From: Zygnema cylindricum
Lineage: Eukaryota > Streptophyta > Zygnematophyceae > Zygnematales > Zygnemataceae
Direction of reading: 5' to 3'
NCBI GenBank assembly: GCA_037447655.1
Contig: JBBHKE010002555.1
Span: 64,001-128,000 of the forward strand
Length of the DNA stretch: 64,000 nucleotides
Position 1 is the first letter of the stretch. Every line of letters starts with the position of its first letter. The notes under the pieces are model-generated. The model had not been told where the DNA came from, made no database searches, and saw nothing but the letters and a program-made list of their open reading frames with translations. This document shows positions 10,051 to 19,234 of this stretch, one piece after another. A program made the position numbers and the translations under genes.

Positions 10051-10942
10051 TGAAATTATGTGGTCTGCATTGACCCACAGAATGAGCAGCCTATGTAAAG
10101 TCTCTAGGATAATATTTGCCCCTTCTACTTTCCCGCTGAATAAGCGCCGCACAGGCACACAAATATTCTGACCACTCTCACCCCTGTGAGGACAAGACTC
10201 CCTTGAGTCAAACGCAAAAAGAATCACTGAATTTGCTCACCTGAGCAGTAAGTTATGGTTGGTCAAAGATGACCTTTATAGTTACAAGCTCTCTTAGAGA
10301 GAGAGAGGTACCTAAATATTACTAAGTCTCGGTCTGCCTACTCACGACTACCTAGTATTAAACCCTAGTCCAATAGGAACACTATAAAGTACAAGAAGGT
10401 ACAATGGGCGATGTACTTATTGTACGACCATTGTACGACAAGGTCTACATGGTGACACCTGTCAAATCGGAAGCCATGGTTCCTCCTCCCATCTTCTCCG
10501 GTATCAAATAATGTGGCGCCACGTGGCACCGCGTGACGCTATCTCTGTATGCCGCCAAAAATCTCACTTCGCGTGGTGGCTATAATGCCGGCCGTCCGAT
10601 CAAAACATATTTTACACGGTTCAGATTCGCGTACATGCAAAAATTGCTCCTTTTAGTTAGTCTGCTTTTAATTAGCTGTTTCGTTAATGTTTATATATTT
10701 ATGAAACCCGTCACAAATATCGTTTCGTAACGCCTTAATGGTTAAGGCGTTTGGCTATATAGGTTCTAGAGTTCACAGGTTCAAATCTAGACTTAGGCAT
10801 CATTTTAGTAAAATACCCTTTACTTCAAAAACTGCCACTTTTTAAATATGGCGGCAGCCATGGCGCGCCTTTGATCCTCACTCTCTTTCTTTAAAACAAA
10901 ACTAAAATAGGGAAGTGAACTATTAGTTACCTTTTTTCAACA
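10051..10942 (-). repeat. Element A 3' LTR
   Basis: 892 bp, starting on the plus strand with TGAAATTATGTGG and ending ...TTCAACA. It contains a G-box GCCACGTGGC (10518-10527), two CGTACAA motifs in reverse orientation (10420-10440) and a tRNA-like antisense module (10727-10800). It is the partner of 15373-16262. Confidence 0.95.
10727..10800 (+). other. tRNA-like module within LTR (copy 1)
   Basis: On the strand opposite to the element, CGCCTTAATGGTTAAGGCGT resembles a tRNA D-arm/A-box. GGTTCAAATCT, about 30 bases later, matches a B-box. The spacing and D-arm resemble a eukaryotic tRNA-Arg type, but acceptor and anticodon stems do not close convincingly, so it is tRNA-derived or tRNA-like rather than a functional tRNA gene. 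Confidence 0.5.
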
Positions 10943-10950
10943 CTCCCCTT
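10943..10950 (-). other. Polypurine tract of element A
   Basis: Minus-strand AAGGGGAG directly abuts the 3' LTR start TGTTGAAAA and follows the pol stop codon by a few bases. This is the expected plus-strand DNA synthesis primer. Confidence 0.85.
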
Positions 10951-10955
10951 AATTC

Positions 10956-13067
10956 CTAGTCACTTTTCAATTTTAATCCACAGTTTTCTCTGCAATAAAT
11001 CAACTTAGGGGAAGGCAACTCTTTTGTCATCATGTCTGCAATAATTTCTCTATCAGTTTTATGAACCAGTTTAATAATTTTGTTTTCTACCTTCTCTCTG
11101 ACAAATCTTAGTCTAATATCCATATGCTTAGCTTTGAAGTGATGTTTCGGATTAGCTGCAATAGAGATAGCAGCTTGATTATCACAAAAAACATTTTGAG
11201 TTCCACACTTCATGAACCCAAGTTCTTCAAGAAGAGATTTAACCCACATTAATTCTTTGGTGGCAGCACAAGAAGCCATGTATTCAGCCTCCATAGTGGA
11301 CTGAGCAACTACTTTTTGTTGCTTGCTACTCCAACAACATGCACCGGATCCAATTTGCAACACATATCTAGTCGTACACCTCCTTAAAGGCACATCTCCA
11401 TAACTGGCATCACTCCAAGTGGTGATGTCAGTGTGCTCCCTTCCCAAATGCAACCATAATTCCCTTGTCCCCACCAGATACCTCATCACCCTTTTGGCAG
11501 CCTCCCAATCTCTCTTTCTTGGTTCATTTAGATTTCTACTAAGGACACCTACAGCTGCAGCTATACCTGGATGGGTACAGTTCATAAAATAAATTAAACT
11601 GCCTACAATCTGCCAATAAGGGATATTTTCCATAAATTTTCTTTCTATCTCGTCCATCTCATCATTAATGATGAATATTCCTCCCTCTTTACTCCCCTCA
11701 CTCACTTTCTTCAAATCCATGGGAGTAGTACATCCGTTTGCTTTTTCCATTTGAAATTTTTCTAGCATATTATCGATTGCTTCTTTTTGAGTGAGTCTAA
11801 TAATTCTATTCCCTCTATCTCTCTCCATCTGAATTCCCAAAATGTACTTTGCTTCCCCAAGATCTTTCATATCAAAACTCCTTCTAAGATCCCGTTTTAG
11901 TTTGTTAATTTTATCCAAGGACTTGCTTAAGACCAACAAATCATCCACATAAATAGCAATAAATATCACTTCATTCTCATCCTCAAATAAATATATAGAG
12001 TGATCTGAACTAATTCTGATATACCCCAAACCGGTCAGAAATTTGTCGAGCTTTATATTCCACTGTCGCGGGGCTTGCTTAAGCCTATAGAGTGATTTTA
12101 TCAGTTTGCAAACTTTGTTTTCTTCCCCACTTTCCACGAATCCTTCCGGTTGCCTCATGTAAATTTCTTCTTCCAACTCTCCGTGCAAAAAGGCAGTTTT
12201 ATTATCCATCTGGTGGATTTCCATATCCTCCGCTGCGGCTATACTTAAAAGGATTCTAATAGAAGGAAATCTGACTACTGGTGCAAAGGTTTCTTCGTAG
12301 TCTATCCCCTCTTTCTCTGTATAACCTTTTGCAACTAACCTAGCTTTGTACCTCTTAATGGTATTATCTGGGTTTAATTTAAGTTTAAACACCCACTTAC
12401 ATCCGATCGGTTTTCGGTCCGGTGGAAATTCTACCAACTCCCATGTTTTGGCTTCCATGATAGAGGCCATTTCTTCATTTAAAGCTGTGATCCACCGGCT
12501 ACTTTCTGGAGTGTTTATGGCCTCTAAGTATGTTTGAGGTTCATCGGGGTGAGACATCTTTGTGAGTTGGTTATTTACATGTCTTTCTTGAAGTCGTTTA
12601 CTACTTCTTCTTCCCCCTTCAAAATCGGACGCCGGTATGGAAGGCATCCTTGGGTTTTGTTTTGGGAGATTTTTAGCTCCCCTATCTTCCAATTCCGGTG
12701 TCTCATCAAGTTCCTCATCGGTTTCCACTTTGTATTGTGGCGTTGCCTCGGATGTTGTCCTTTCCTCCTTCTCCTTTGGTAGATCTGCAGATTTTTCTTT
12801 TTCTCCCTCTTCCTTCTCTTCATTTTCAAAGTCAAAGTCAGAAAACTGATCCGTTTCAAATCTGATTTTGACTTCCTTATTATATTTGAATGGATCAATG
12901 GACTTCTCTTCATTCATCACCACTATGTGTTTTACCAGAATTATATCTCTCTTTTTCAAGTCATACACTCGGTATCTTTTTGTGCTCTCATCATATCCTA
13001 CAAGATATCTTGGTTTCCCTCTTCCCTCTAACTTCCATTTAGTCTTATCGGAATCCAAACTGTAGAC
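10956..13067 (-). CDS. Element A pol, C-terminal part: RT and RNase H
   Basis: About 700 codons on the minus strand, in the same frame as the upstream part and separated from it only by a TAA. It begins with the late integrase/GKGYR-type region (YLVGYDESTKRYRVYDL), then an acidic linker. RT follows: GCKWVFKLK, KARLVAKGYTEKEGIDYEE, TFAPVVRF, HQMDNKTAFLHGELEEEIYM and the catalytic IYVDDLLVLS (about 11935-11965). It ends with Copia RNase H: WSDASYGD, MEAEYMAS, CDNQAAISIAANPKHH and ADMMTKELPSPK. All catalytic motifs look intact. Expressed only if the stop at 13068-13070 is bypassed. Confidence 0.93.
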   Translation of the reverse strand, partial: VYSLDSDKTKWKLEGRGKPRYLVGYDESTKRYRVYDLKKRDIILVKHIVVMNEEKSIDPFKYNKEVKIRFETDQFSDFDFENEEKEEGEKEKSADLPKEKEERTTSEATPQYKVETDEELDETPELEDRGAKNLPKQNPRMPSIPASDFEGGRRSSKRLQERHVNNQLTKMSHPDEPQTYLEAINTPESSRWITALNEEMASIMEAKTWELVEFPPDRKPIGCKWVFKLKLNPDNTIKRYKARLVAKGYTEKEGIDYEETFAPVVRFPSIRILLSIAAAEDMEIHQMDNKTAFLHGELEEEIYMRQPEGFVESGEENKVCKLIKSLYRLKQAPRQWNIKLDKFLTGLGYIRISSDHSIYLFEDENEVIFIAIYVDDLLVLSKSLDKINKLKRDLRRSFDMKDLGEAKYILGIQMERDRGNRIIRLTQKEAIDNMLEKFQMEKANGCTTPMDLKKVSEGSKEGGIFIINDEMDEIERKFMENIPYWQIVGSLIYFMNCTHPGIAAAVGVLSRNLNEPRKRDWEAAKRVMRYLVGTRELWLHLGREHTDITTWSDASYGDVPLRRCTTRYVLQIGSGACCWSSKQQKVVAQSTMEAEYMASCAATKELMWVKSLLEELGFMKCGTQNVFCDNQAAISIAANPKHHFKAKHMDIRLRFVREKVENKIIKLVHKTDREIIADMMTKELPSPKLIYCRENCGLKLKSD

Positions 13068-15131
13068 TTAACTTCCGAACACTCTCAAACTAGACAAATC
13101 AGGCTTTCTTCCTGTCCACCTCTCATACAGAGTTTCCTCCTTATTTGTTGAAGTTAGGACTCTATTTTTGATGAAATTAGCATAGTTTATAGACTCAGCC
13201 CAAAACTGCAACCCTATCTTTTTGTCACTTAACATACTTCTGGACATATCTCCTAAAGTTATATTCACTCTTTCTGCTACTCCATTTTGTTCCGGATTAT
13301 AGGGAACAGTTTTCTCATGATGAATTCCTTCTTCTTTAAGATATTCTTCAAAATCCCTTGAGGTGTATTCTTTCCCATTATCACTTCTTATCTCTTTTAT
13401 TGAGGTTTCATGTAGCTTTTCACTCCATACTTTATACTCTTTGAAACATCTTAATACTTCTGACTTATGTCTGAGAAAGTATACCTTCGTGTATCTAGAC
13501 CAATCATCTGTGATAGTTAACATCCATCTCTTCCCCCCTTGTGAAGCATACCTAGCAGGTCCCCAAACATCAGTGTGAACTAGATCTAATACTTTCTCTC
13601 TCCTAAATGTGGTTGCCTTTGGAAATGGAAGTCTATGAATCTTCCCTTGGGCACATCCACTACAATCATCAAAGGTCTCATCATCTTCAAAAGTAATACC
13701 CTCCACTATTCCCTTTTTCTTCATTTTCTTTAATCTATCTAGATGCACATGCCCCAACCTTTTATGCCAAAGCATCATCTCACTTGCACACGAGTAGAGA
13801 ACACTCTTTTCATTGCAAAGTACAATTCTGAACATTCCTTGACTGCCCTTCTCAGCTATGAAATAAACCTCATTATCAAAGCTTGCTGTGAAGATTCTTT
13901 TCCTAGTTCCTGTTTCAAACTCTTTTTCATCTAGGACAGCTGTTGAGACTAGGTTCTTGCTAAGCTGTGGAATATAAAGAACGTCTGAGAGTGTTAGAAT
14001 TGAGGCCTTTCCATCAACTAGAACCTTGAAGTGAACAGTTCCAACAAGACTTGTGGTTTCTGCTCTACCATCTCTGTACTCTATCTCAACTGTTGGGATC
14101 TTTCTCAGTTTAGTGAACCACCGCTTGTCTTTGCACATATGCATTGAAGCCCCTGAGTCTATGATCCACCCATCCTTTGGTGGATCCCTCTTACCTTCGA
14201 AAGCACACTTTTGTCTCCGTGGAATGTCGACATGCTTTTCAATGTTTTTCGGATTAAGGAGAAGCTCCTCAAGCTCCTCTTCAGGTTTAGTGTTTTCTTC
14301 CACTTCCTCATCAAGAACTTGAGTCAGGAAAGCCTTTTTCTTTCCTCCGTCCTTTGTGGTTCCTTGACCATTTTTCAGTCGAAGATCTGCAAGTTTGACA
14401 CAATCTGCCATATAGTGTCCCGATTTCTTGCAGAAGTGACATAATCCTCCTCGAGAAGTTCCTCTCCCCTGTCTATCAAATCTGCTACCTCCTTGTCCTC
14501 TTCCACCAAAGTTTCGATAGGGATCTTTCCCTCTCTCCTCATCACGCTTCCGCCAATCAGCTCCTGCAGACAATGCTTGAACACTTAGACTCCCTCTCCT
14601 AAGCTCTATGGTGCTTTCTTTCACTAAAATCATTCCCACAGTGTCATCCCAATTCCAATTGCTATCTCCCATGTCCTGCAATCGGTTAATGATATTCTCA
14701 TACACTTCAGGTAGTTTCATCATTAATGTGTTCACTCTTTGTCTCTCAGACCATGAGTTACCTCCACTATCAAACTCTCCAAACAATGCTCCTAAATCAT
14801 TGCAATAATTATCCATACTTCCTCCCTTATAAGTATAAGCTGGAATCTTATTTTCTGCGAACTGTTGTTGCTGCAATGATCCACTCTTATATTTGTTAAC
14901 TAGTGATATCCAAATCTGAGATGAAGATTTGACATGCATAAGGGGAATGGCAATGCCCTTTGCAACACTTTTAAGAATTAAGAGCTTAGCAACCTTGTCT
15001 TTGTAGTTCCACTTTTCATACTCTGATCTTTCGGTCTGAACCCTTGTAGTTATTGCAAGTGGTGTTGCTGCCGGTATCGCCTTCGGCAATGGTGTTACTT
15101 GAGTTGCAACTCCTTCCTTTTCTCCTTCCAT
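13068..15131 (-). CDS. Element A gag, protease and integrase
   Basis: 687 codons on the minus strand. Gag (SVAKGIAIPLMHVKSSSQIW, then YKGGSMDNYCNDL) is followed by a CCHC knuckle CHFCKKSGHYMADC (about 14405-14446). The protease is IIDSGASMHMCKDK (about 14135-14175). The integrase has WHKRLGHVHLDRLKK, CSGCAQGKIHRLPFPK, HTDVWGPARYASQGGKRW, IRSDNGKEYTSRDFEEYL and YNPEQNGVAERVN, which give the DD(35)E core. The frame ends at TAA (13068-13070) inside the conserved VFGS-x-VYSLD segment, clearly a mutation because the same frame continues for another 700 codons. Confidence 0.93.
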   Translation of the reverse strand: MEGEKEGVATQVTPLPKAIPAATPLAITTRVQTERSEYEKWNYKDKVAKLLILKSVAKGIAIPLMHVKSSSQIWISLVNKYKSGSLQQQQFAENKIPAYTYKGGSMDNYCNDLGALFGEFDSGGNSWSERQRVNTLMMKLPEVYENIINRLQDMGDSNWNWDDTVGMILVKESTIELRRGSLSVQALSAGADWRKRDEERGKDPYRNFGGRGQGGSRFDRQGRGTSRGGLCHFCKKSGHYMADCVKLADLRLKNGQGTTKDGGKKKAFLTQVLDEEVEENTKPEEELEELLLNPKNIEKHVDIPRRQKCAFEGKRDPPKDGWIIDSGASMHMCKDKRWFTKLRKIPTVEIEYRDGRAETTSLVGTVHFKVLVDGKASILTLSDVLYIPQLSKNLVSTAVLDEKEFETGTRKRIFTASFDNEVYFIAEKGSQGMFRIVLCNEKSVLYSCASEMMLWHKRLGHVHLDRLKKMKKKGIVEGITFEDDETFDDCSGCAQGKIHRLPFPKATTFRREKVLDLVHTDVWGPARYASQGGKRWMLTITDDWSRYTKVYFLRHKSEVLRCFKEYKVWSEKLHETSIKEIRSDNGKEYTSRDFEEYLKEEGIHHEKTVPYNPEQNGVAERVNITLGDMSRSMLSDKKIGLQFWAESINYANFIKNRVLTSTNKEETLYERWTGRKPDLSSLRVFGS

Positions 15132-15161
15132 GACAATCTCTTCTCCTTCCTCATCTTCATA

Positions 15162-15368
15162 TTAGGTGATGGTGGCAGCTGTTGTACCAACTGTAGAGGC
15201 GGAGGTGCCAGAAAAACGTGTCCCTCCAAACCCCAGTGGAGGTGGGCATCGAATTTGTCCAGACACTATGCCCCATAGATGCTTCTCAAATAGTTCTCCC
15301 TCCATCATCATTTCCCAATAAAGCAAGTCTGATCCATCAAATATGGGCACCCTAGAGGGTGGGCCCAT
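15162..15368 (-). CDS. Element A gag N-terminus
   Basis: Starts at the ATG inside the primer-binding site (MGPPSRVPIFDG), then SDLLYWEMMMEGELFEKHLWG. It ends at an in-frame TAA (15162-15164) after TTAATIT, and the same frame goes on with YEDEEGEEIVMEG into the 687-codon part. In the sister copy at 61637-61948 this junction is open (TIITNNDEEREE), so the stop is secondary. An upstream in-frame ATG at 15392 lies within the LTR and is not needed. Confidence 0.8.
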   Translation of the reverse strand: MGPPSRVPIFDGSDLLYWEMMMEGELFEKHLWGIVSGQIRCPPPLGFGGTRFSGTSASTVGTTAATIT

Positions 15369-15372
15369 AACC
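15358..15372 (-). other. Half-tRNA primer-binding site containing the gag start codon
   Basis: Minus-strand GGTTATGGGCCCACC begins directly after the LTR terminus AATTTCA. It is not complementary to a tRNA 3' end. It is complementary over all 15 bases to the anticodon stem-loop of plant-type initiator tRNA-Met as I recall it (GGTGGGCCCATAACC). Internal priming by a half-tRNA is known from Drosophila copia and yeast Ty5. The ATG of gag is part of the site and pairs with the CAU anticodon. Confidence 0.85.
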
Positions 15373-15595
15373 TGAAATTCTGTGGTCTCCATTGACCCAC
15401 AGAATGAGCAGCCTATGTAAAGCCTCTAGGATAATATTTGCCCCTTCTAATTTCCCGCTGAATAAGCGCCGCCCAGGCACACAAATATTCTGACCACTCT
15501 CACCCCTCTGAGAACAAGACTCCCTTGAGTCAAACGCAAAAAGAATCACTGAATTTGCTCACCTGAGCAGTAAGTTATGGCTGGCCAAAGATGAC

Positions 15596-15604
15596 CTTTA
15601 TAGT
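15596..15604 (-). promoter_or_regulatory. Candidate TATA box of element A
   Basis: Minus-strand CTATAAAGG lies about 230 bases before the end of the LTR. The same motif is present at the equivalent place in the 3' LTR (about 10274-10282) and in the fragment at 6207-6507. Transcription would start roughly 25-35 bases further along the minus strand. Confidence 0.5.
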
Positions 15605-16049
15605 TACAAGCTCTCTTAGAGAGAGAGGTACCTAAATATTACTAAGTCTCGGTCTGCCTACTCACGACTATCTACTATTAAACCCTAGTCCAATAGGAAC
15701 ACTATAAAGTACAAGAAGGTATAATGGGCGATGTACTTATTGTACGACCATTGTACGACAAGGTCTACAAGGTGACACGTATCATATCGGAAGCCATGGT
15801 TCCTCCTCCCATCTTCTCCGGTATCAAATAATGTGGCGCCACGTGGCACCGCGTGACGCTATCTCCGTATGCCGCCAAAAAGCTCACTTCGTGTGGCGGC
15901 TATAATGTCGGCCGTCCGATCAAAACATATTTTACACGGTTCAGATTCGCGTACATGCAGAAATTGCTCCTTTTGGTTAGTCTGTTGTTAATTAGTTGTT
16001 TCGTTAATATTTAGATATTTATGAATCCCGTCACGTGTATCGTTTCGTA

Positions 16050-16125
16050 ACACCTTAATGGTTAAGGGGTTAGGCAATAGAGAGCCTAGAGGTCACAGGT
16101 TCAAATCTAGACCTAGACTTCATTT
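16050..16125 (+). other. tRNA-like module within LTR (copy 2)
   Basis: CACCTTAATGGTTAAGGGGT, then GGTTCAAATCTAGACC: the same arrangement as at 10727-10800 in the other LTR of this element. The A-box- and B-box-like blocks are conserved while the sequence between them differs. Confidence 0.5.
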
Positions 16126-16262
16126 TAGTAAAATTCCCTTAACTGCAAAAAAAGCCACTTTCTAAATATGGCGGCAGCCATGGCGCGCCTTTGATCCTTA
16201 CTCTCTTTCTTTAAAAAAAAACTAAAATAGGGAAGTGAACTATGAATTACCTCTTTTCAACA

Positions 16263-17093
16263 GCTTTCTCAGAGAGAGGCGGCTATCTACCAAAGAATTC
16301 TAAGTTCTAAAACCCCTCTCTAAACCCCATAGCACTGGAGTATGGAACCAATCAGAAGACTATACTGTACAAGAAGGTACTTCGGGCGATGTTCTTCATA
16401 TACAGACTATACAGTACAGGAAGGTACCTTGGGCGATATACTTGATGTACAACCACTGTATGACATGGCGATAGAGGCGACGCCTGTCACTCATCGACTT
16501 GTATCTTTTTGCAAATTCTAGTAGCCTCTAGCACGATGCCACGTGGCGTTCGGTGTCGTGACGACCGCAAACAGCCAAGGCGACCATTCTGGGATGGCGG
16601 CGTGATTATGATCCATCTGATGTTAACCGGATTTTAATACAAGTCGTCGAAATAAATGTTGTAACATTCGTTTCGTGTGGTATTTAATCTACAACTAACT
16701 CTATGGTCTGCTAGTCAATCCGTTTTATCAGTTTAATTGAATTACTTTTGAGTTCATGTTGAAATATGTATCACACCATATATATCTCAACACATGTCCT
16801 AGTTTATAGGATACGGCTTACGGCTCCGGCTTCTCTATTGGACAGTAGGTACTAGGATCAAATCCTAATTTCGGCAGCCTTTTTGGTAAAGACTAACTTA
16901 GTTTGTTTCCTGTGTCTCCTAGGTCAGTATAGGCAGCCATGGCTCTTACTCTCTCTTCAGTATTCAGTGACTGCAACAAGTATGGGGACTTGAGAGTTGA
17001 GTGAGAGGCAGGCTACCATTACTATCGTACAGTTTTTATTTTGATCTATTCAGACCCAGAAAATACTCAAAAACTTCAGATTTCATTGTCACA
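16263..17093 (-). repeat. Family B LTR, distal part (U3)
   Basis: Continuation of the LTR interrupted by element A; with 9814-10050 it makes about 1,063 bp. The first five bases repeat the GCTTT target site. It has a G-box GCCACGTGGC (16538-16547) and a CGTACAA-like pair (16443-16465). The outer end reads TGTGACAATG on the minus strand and resembles the LTR starts at 1-129 and 63508. The outer boundary is good to about two bases. Confidence 0.75.
16798..16880 (+). other. tRNA-like module in family B LTR
   Basis: 'ctagtttataggatacggc' (A-box-like) is followed by GGATCAAATCC (perfect B-box form) about 40 bases later, antisense to the LTR and about 200-290 bases from its 5' end, as in family A. 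The family B LTR at 63508-64000 has the matching pair in inverse orientation (about 63705-63785). Confidence 0.4.
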
Positions 17094-17095
17094 CA

Positions 17096-19200
17096 GAGTA
17101 ATAACTATATTAGCACTAATTATAAAGAGTAGTAACTTTTATTATACTTATTATTTATTCAAATAATCATACTAGTACTAGTTATGCATACTAGTAAATG
17201 TGCTACTACTATTTATTTAGACTATTTACTATACTGATACTGATTATACATTATAAAATCTGTACTAATATTAATAGTACAACATAACAATTGTACAACT
17301 ACTAATTATACAAACTAAAAATTGAGTTAGTATTAACTATAAAGACAAATATCTGTAAAAAACTTGATTTTATAGTAATTGTCTTGATACTAATTTTACA
17401 TTACTAAAAACTGTCCTAATACTAATTATGTAGTGCTAGTAACTGCACTAACACTGATTACATGGACTTATAACTGTACTAACAGTATTTATACACACTA
17501 ATAACTGTGTTAATATTTAGTATACAAACTAGAAACTGTACTTATAGTGATTGTACAAACGTTCAAACTGCTAACTGCAGTAATACTAATTATACACTAA
17601 AACTAATTATACAGACAACTAGGTGAACCAATACTGATTATACAAACTACTAACTGTAAAACAATAATAATTCATTTTAACAACTGTAATAAAACTTATT
17701 ATACAAACTATCTGTACTCATACTAATGTTACAGAGTAATAACCGGACAAATAGTAATTACACTTAACTAATACTGATTTTACGTACTAATAACTAGACT
17801 AAAACTAATTTTACAATTAGTATTACTACAATAGTACAACTATTAGTCTGTATAATCAATATGTATAATCAATTTAAGCTGTATAATCAATATAAGTACA
17901 GTTATGAGTCTGTATAATCAGTATTGGTACACTTATTAATCGGTATAATCAGGATTAATATAGTTACAGGTCTGTATAGCTATTGTTAATACAGTTATAG
18001 TGTTAATACAATTATTAGTAATGTTTAATTAGTGTTAGGACAGTTATTAGCAATGTATCTTTTTTATGAGTATTAATACTAATTATTTAATACCTTTACT
18101 AACGCTAACTATACAAACTAATAACTGAAAAAATGCATATTATACAAAATGTACTAATACTAATTGCATGAACTAATAATGTTCTAATGTTAATTTTACA
18201 AACAAAAAATTGATCCGATATTAATTGTAAAGAGTTATCTGTACTAATAACTTTGCTTTCACTAATTATACATACTAAAACTATTGTGATAGAACTATAG
18301 TGATAAAAATTGTACAGACTAATAACTGTACTATTACTAGATTACAGACTAATAATTGTGTTATCAATAATTATACAAATTTACTAATTATATATTACTC
18401 AAACTTGGAGTACTACTATAAAATTGCCAATAATTGTACTTAGACTAATTATACACACTAATAACTAATTATACAGACTAATAAATGTAGTAACACTAAT
18501 TATTTATTCCAATAATTTATTCGAATAACTGTACTACCACTAATTATAAAAACTACAAATTGTACTAATACTAATTATATATACTAATAAGCGTACCAGT
18601 ATGAGTTATATATACAAATAATTGTGCTTATACTGACTACACAAACTAATTACTGTACTAATACTGATTCTACATGCTTATAAATATACTTATACTATTT
18701 ATACTAATAATAGAGACCAAAAACCGAGTTGATACTAATTATACGGACGAATAATTGTAGTTGCAATGATTATATAATGATTGCCCTGAGACTAATTATA
18801 CATAAGTAAAAATTATCCTAATACTAATTATACAGTACTAGAAGTGCACTAATATTAAATAGACTAATAACTGTGTTCACGCTAATTATAGAAACTAAAA
18901 TTTGTTAAGACTAATTATACGAACTAATAACTGTTCTAATACTAATTATACAAACACTAATTATTTAGAGTAATGATTTTGTTAATACCAATTATACAAA
19001 CTAATAACAATACAAATACTCCTTATACATTACTAATAACTATAGTAACTCAAATCATATAGACAAATTGTACTAATACCAATAACACAGACTAAAAACT
19101 GTAGCAATACTAATTATACACACTTATAACTGTTCTAATACTAATTTTACAATAACTTTCTTAATACTTATTCTATACTAAAAACTGAACTGAAACTTAG
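17096..19200. repeat. Degenerate AT-rich tandem array with inverted segment
   Basis: About 2.1 kb made almost wholly of variants of 'actaataactgtactaatactaattataca', an approximately 30-bp unit. Many units are visible (17100-17820 and 18060-19190), each diverged by several bases and small indels. From about 17826 to 18055 the units read as the reverse complement ('gtataatcaatataagtacagttatgagtct'). No coding capacity. It begins exactly where the family B LTR ends. Confidence 0.85.
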
Positions 19201-19234
19201 TCTTTTTTTTGGGGCGCCCAAGGTTTTTTTTTTG

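Larger units (their letters stand above)
10051..16262 (-). mobile_element. Nearly intact Ty1/Copia retrotransposon, family A
   Basis: A 6,212-bp element on the minus strand with two LTRs of about 890 bp, a primer site, a single-frame gag-protease-integrase-RT-RNase H polyprotein, a polypurine tract and a GCTTT target duplication. LTR termini on the minus strand are TGTTGAAAA...AATTTCA. The LTRs differ at roughly 5% of sites by eye, so insertion is not very recent. Only two in-frame stop codons (15162-15164 and 13068-13070, both TAA) break an otherwise open 4.4-kb frame. It sits inside a family B LTR. A truncated sister copy lies at 59802-62897. Confidence 0.95.
15373..16262 (-). repeat. Element A 5' LTR
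   Basis: 890 bp, the same ends as the 3' LTR. It carries the G-box (15838-15847), paired CGTACAA motifs (15740-15760, reverse orientation) and a tRNA-like module (about 16050-16125). On the minus strand the promoter reads toward gag. Confidence 0.95.

Noticed and set aside
10727-10800. A genuine tRNA gene
   Set aside because: Box-like motifs fit, but the acceptor stem and anticodon arm do not form and the element is repeated within LTRs; kept as tRNA-like only.
15369-15392. Upstream ATG at 15392 as the gag start
   Set aside because: It lies inside the LTR; the ATG within the primer site gives the conserved MGPPSR start seen in the other copies.
17096-19200. CRISPR array or regular satellite
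   Set aside because: Units are degenerate, spacers are not unique and regular, and the sequence is eukaryotic; described as a degenerate tandem array.
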